Assembly (NCBI GenBank): GCA_023457035.1
Contig: JAEWNN010000208.1
Coordinates: 1 to 5,798 of the forward strand
Reading direction: 5' to 3'
Origin: Verrucomicrobiota bacterium
GTDB taxonomy: Bacteria; Verrucomicrobiota; Verrucomicrobiia; Opitutales; Opitutaceae
DNA length: 5,798 nucleotides
The notes beneath the pieces are model-generated. The model saw nothing but the letters and a program-made list of their open reading frames with translations, did not search any database and was not told where the DNA came from. Position 1 is the stretch's first letter. The number at the start of each line of letters is the position of its first letter. The translations under genes were made by a program, and so were the position numbers. Below, in pieces: positions 5,770 to 5,798 of this stretch.

Positions 5770-5784
5770 CTCTGCTCCTTCCCC
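5760..5784. repeat. hairpin overlapping the G-quadruplex motif
   Basis: GGGGAAGG (5760-5767) pairs with CCTTCCCC (5777-5784), and the stem can extend inwards by a G-T wobble and two G-C pairs to a 3-nt loop. No clear T-run follows on either strand, so it is a weak terminator candidate for an unseen neighbouring gene. It uses two of the four G-runs, so hairpin and quadruplex would be alternative structures. Confidence 0.5.
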
Positions 5785-5798
5785 CCTTCTGGATTCAG

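Overview
The window is GC-rich bacterial DNA carrying an SOS-mutagenesis locus. All four genes lie on the minus strand in the order lexA, imuA, imuB, dnaE2. No gene is supported on the plus strand. The long plus-strand open frames are high-GC codon shadows of imuB and dnaE2.

Region by region, in transcription order: positions 5625-5798 are non-coding upstream DNA with a four-run G-quadruplex motif (5746-5769) and an overlapping hairpin (5760-5784). A near-ideal palindromic LexA operator (5603-5624) covers the first two bases of the lexA start codon. lexA (4996-5604) is intact, with the self-cleavage Ala-Gly and the Ser/Lys dyad. A 254-nt gap (4742-4995) holds a short 9-nt-period repeat and an inverted repeat, but no good LexA box. 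imuA (4079-4741) is a RecA-like mutasome protein with a degenerate Walker A. A 300-nt gap (3779-4078) is packed with hairpins: four GTAG-headed REP-like hairpins form two inverted pairs, with a fifth, unrelated 13-bp hairpin between the pairs. imuB (2309-3778) is a Y-family polymerase homologue without catalytic acids but with a beta-clamp motif. Its stop shares one base with the start of dnaE2 (2309 to beyond position 1), the error-prone C-family polymerase. dnaE2 is open for 769 codons and is cut by the window edge.

How they work together (established for the ImuA-ImuB-DnaE2 mutasome): DNA damage activates RecA, LexA cleaves itself, and the cassette is derepressed. ImuB tethers to the beta clamp and bridges ImuA and DnaE2, and DnaE2 performs translesion synthesis with mutagenesis. 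Having lexA at the head of the cassette suggests negative feedback, possibly on the whole block.

Organism (inference): the operator contains TGCTC-N4-GAGCA, one substitution per arm from the TGTTC-N4-GAACA motif reported for Verrucomicrobia LexA. With the high GC and the GTAG hairpins, a verrucomicrobial (perhaps Opitutaceae-like) genome is plausible, but the sequence alone does not prove it. The genes are a known system. The least explained parts are the REP-like array with compensatory stem changes and the dual-character operator.
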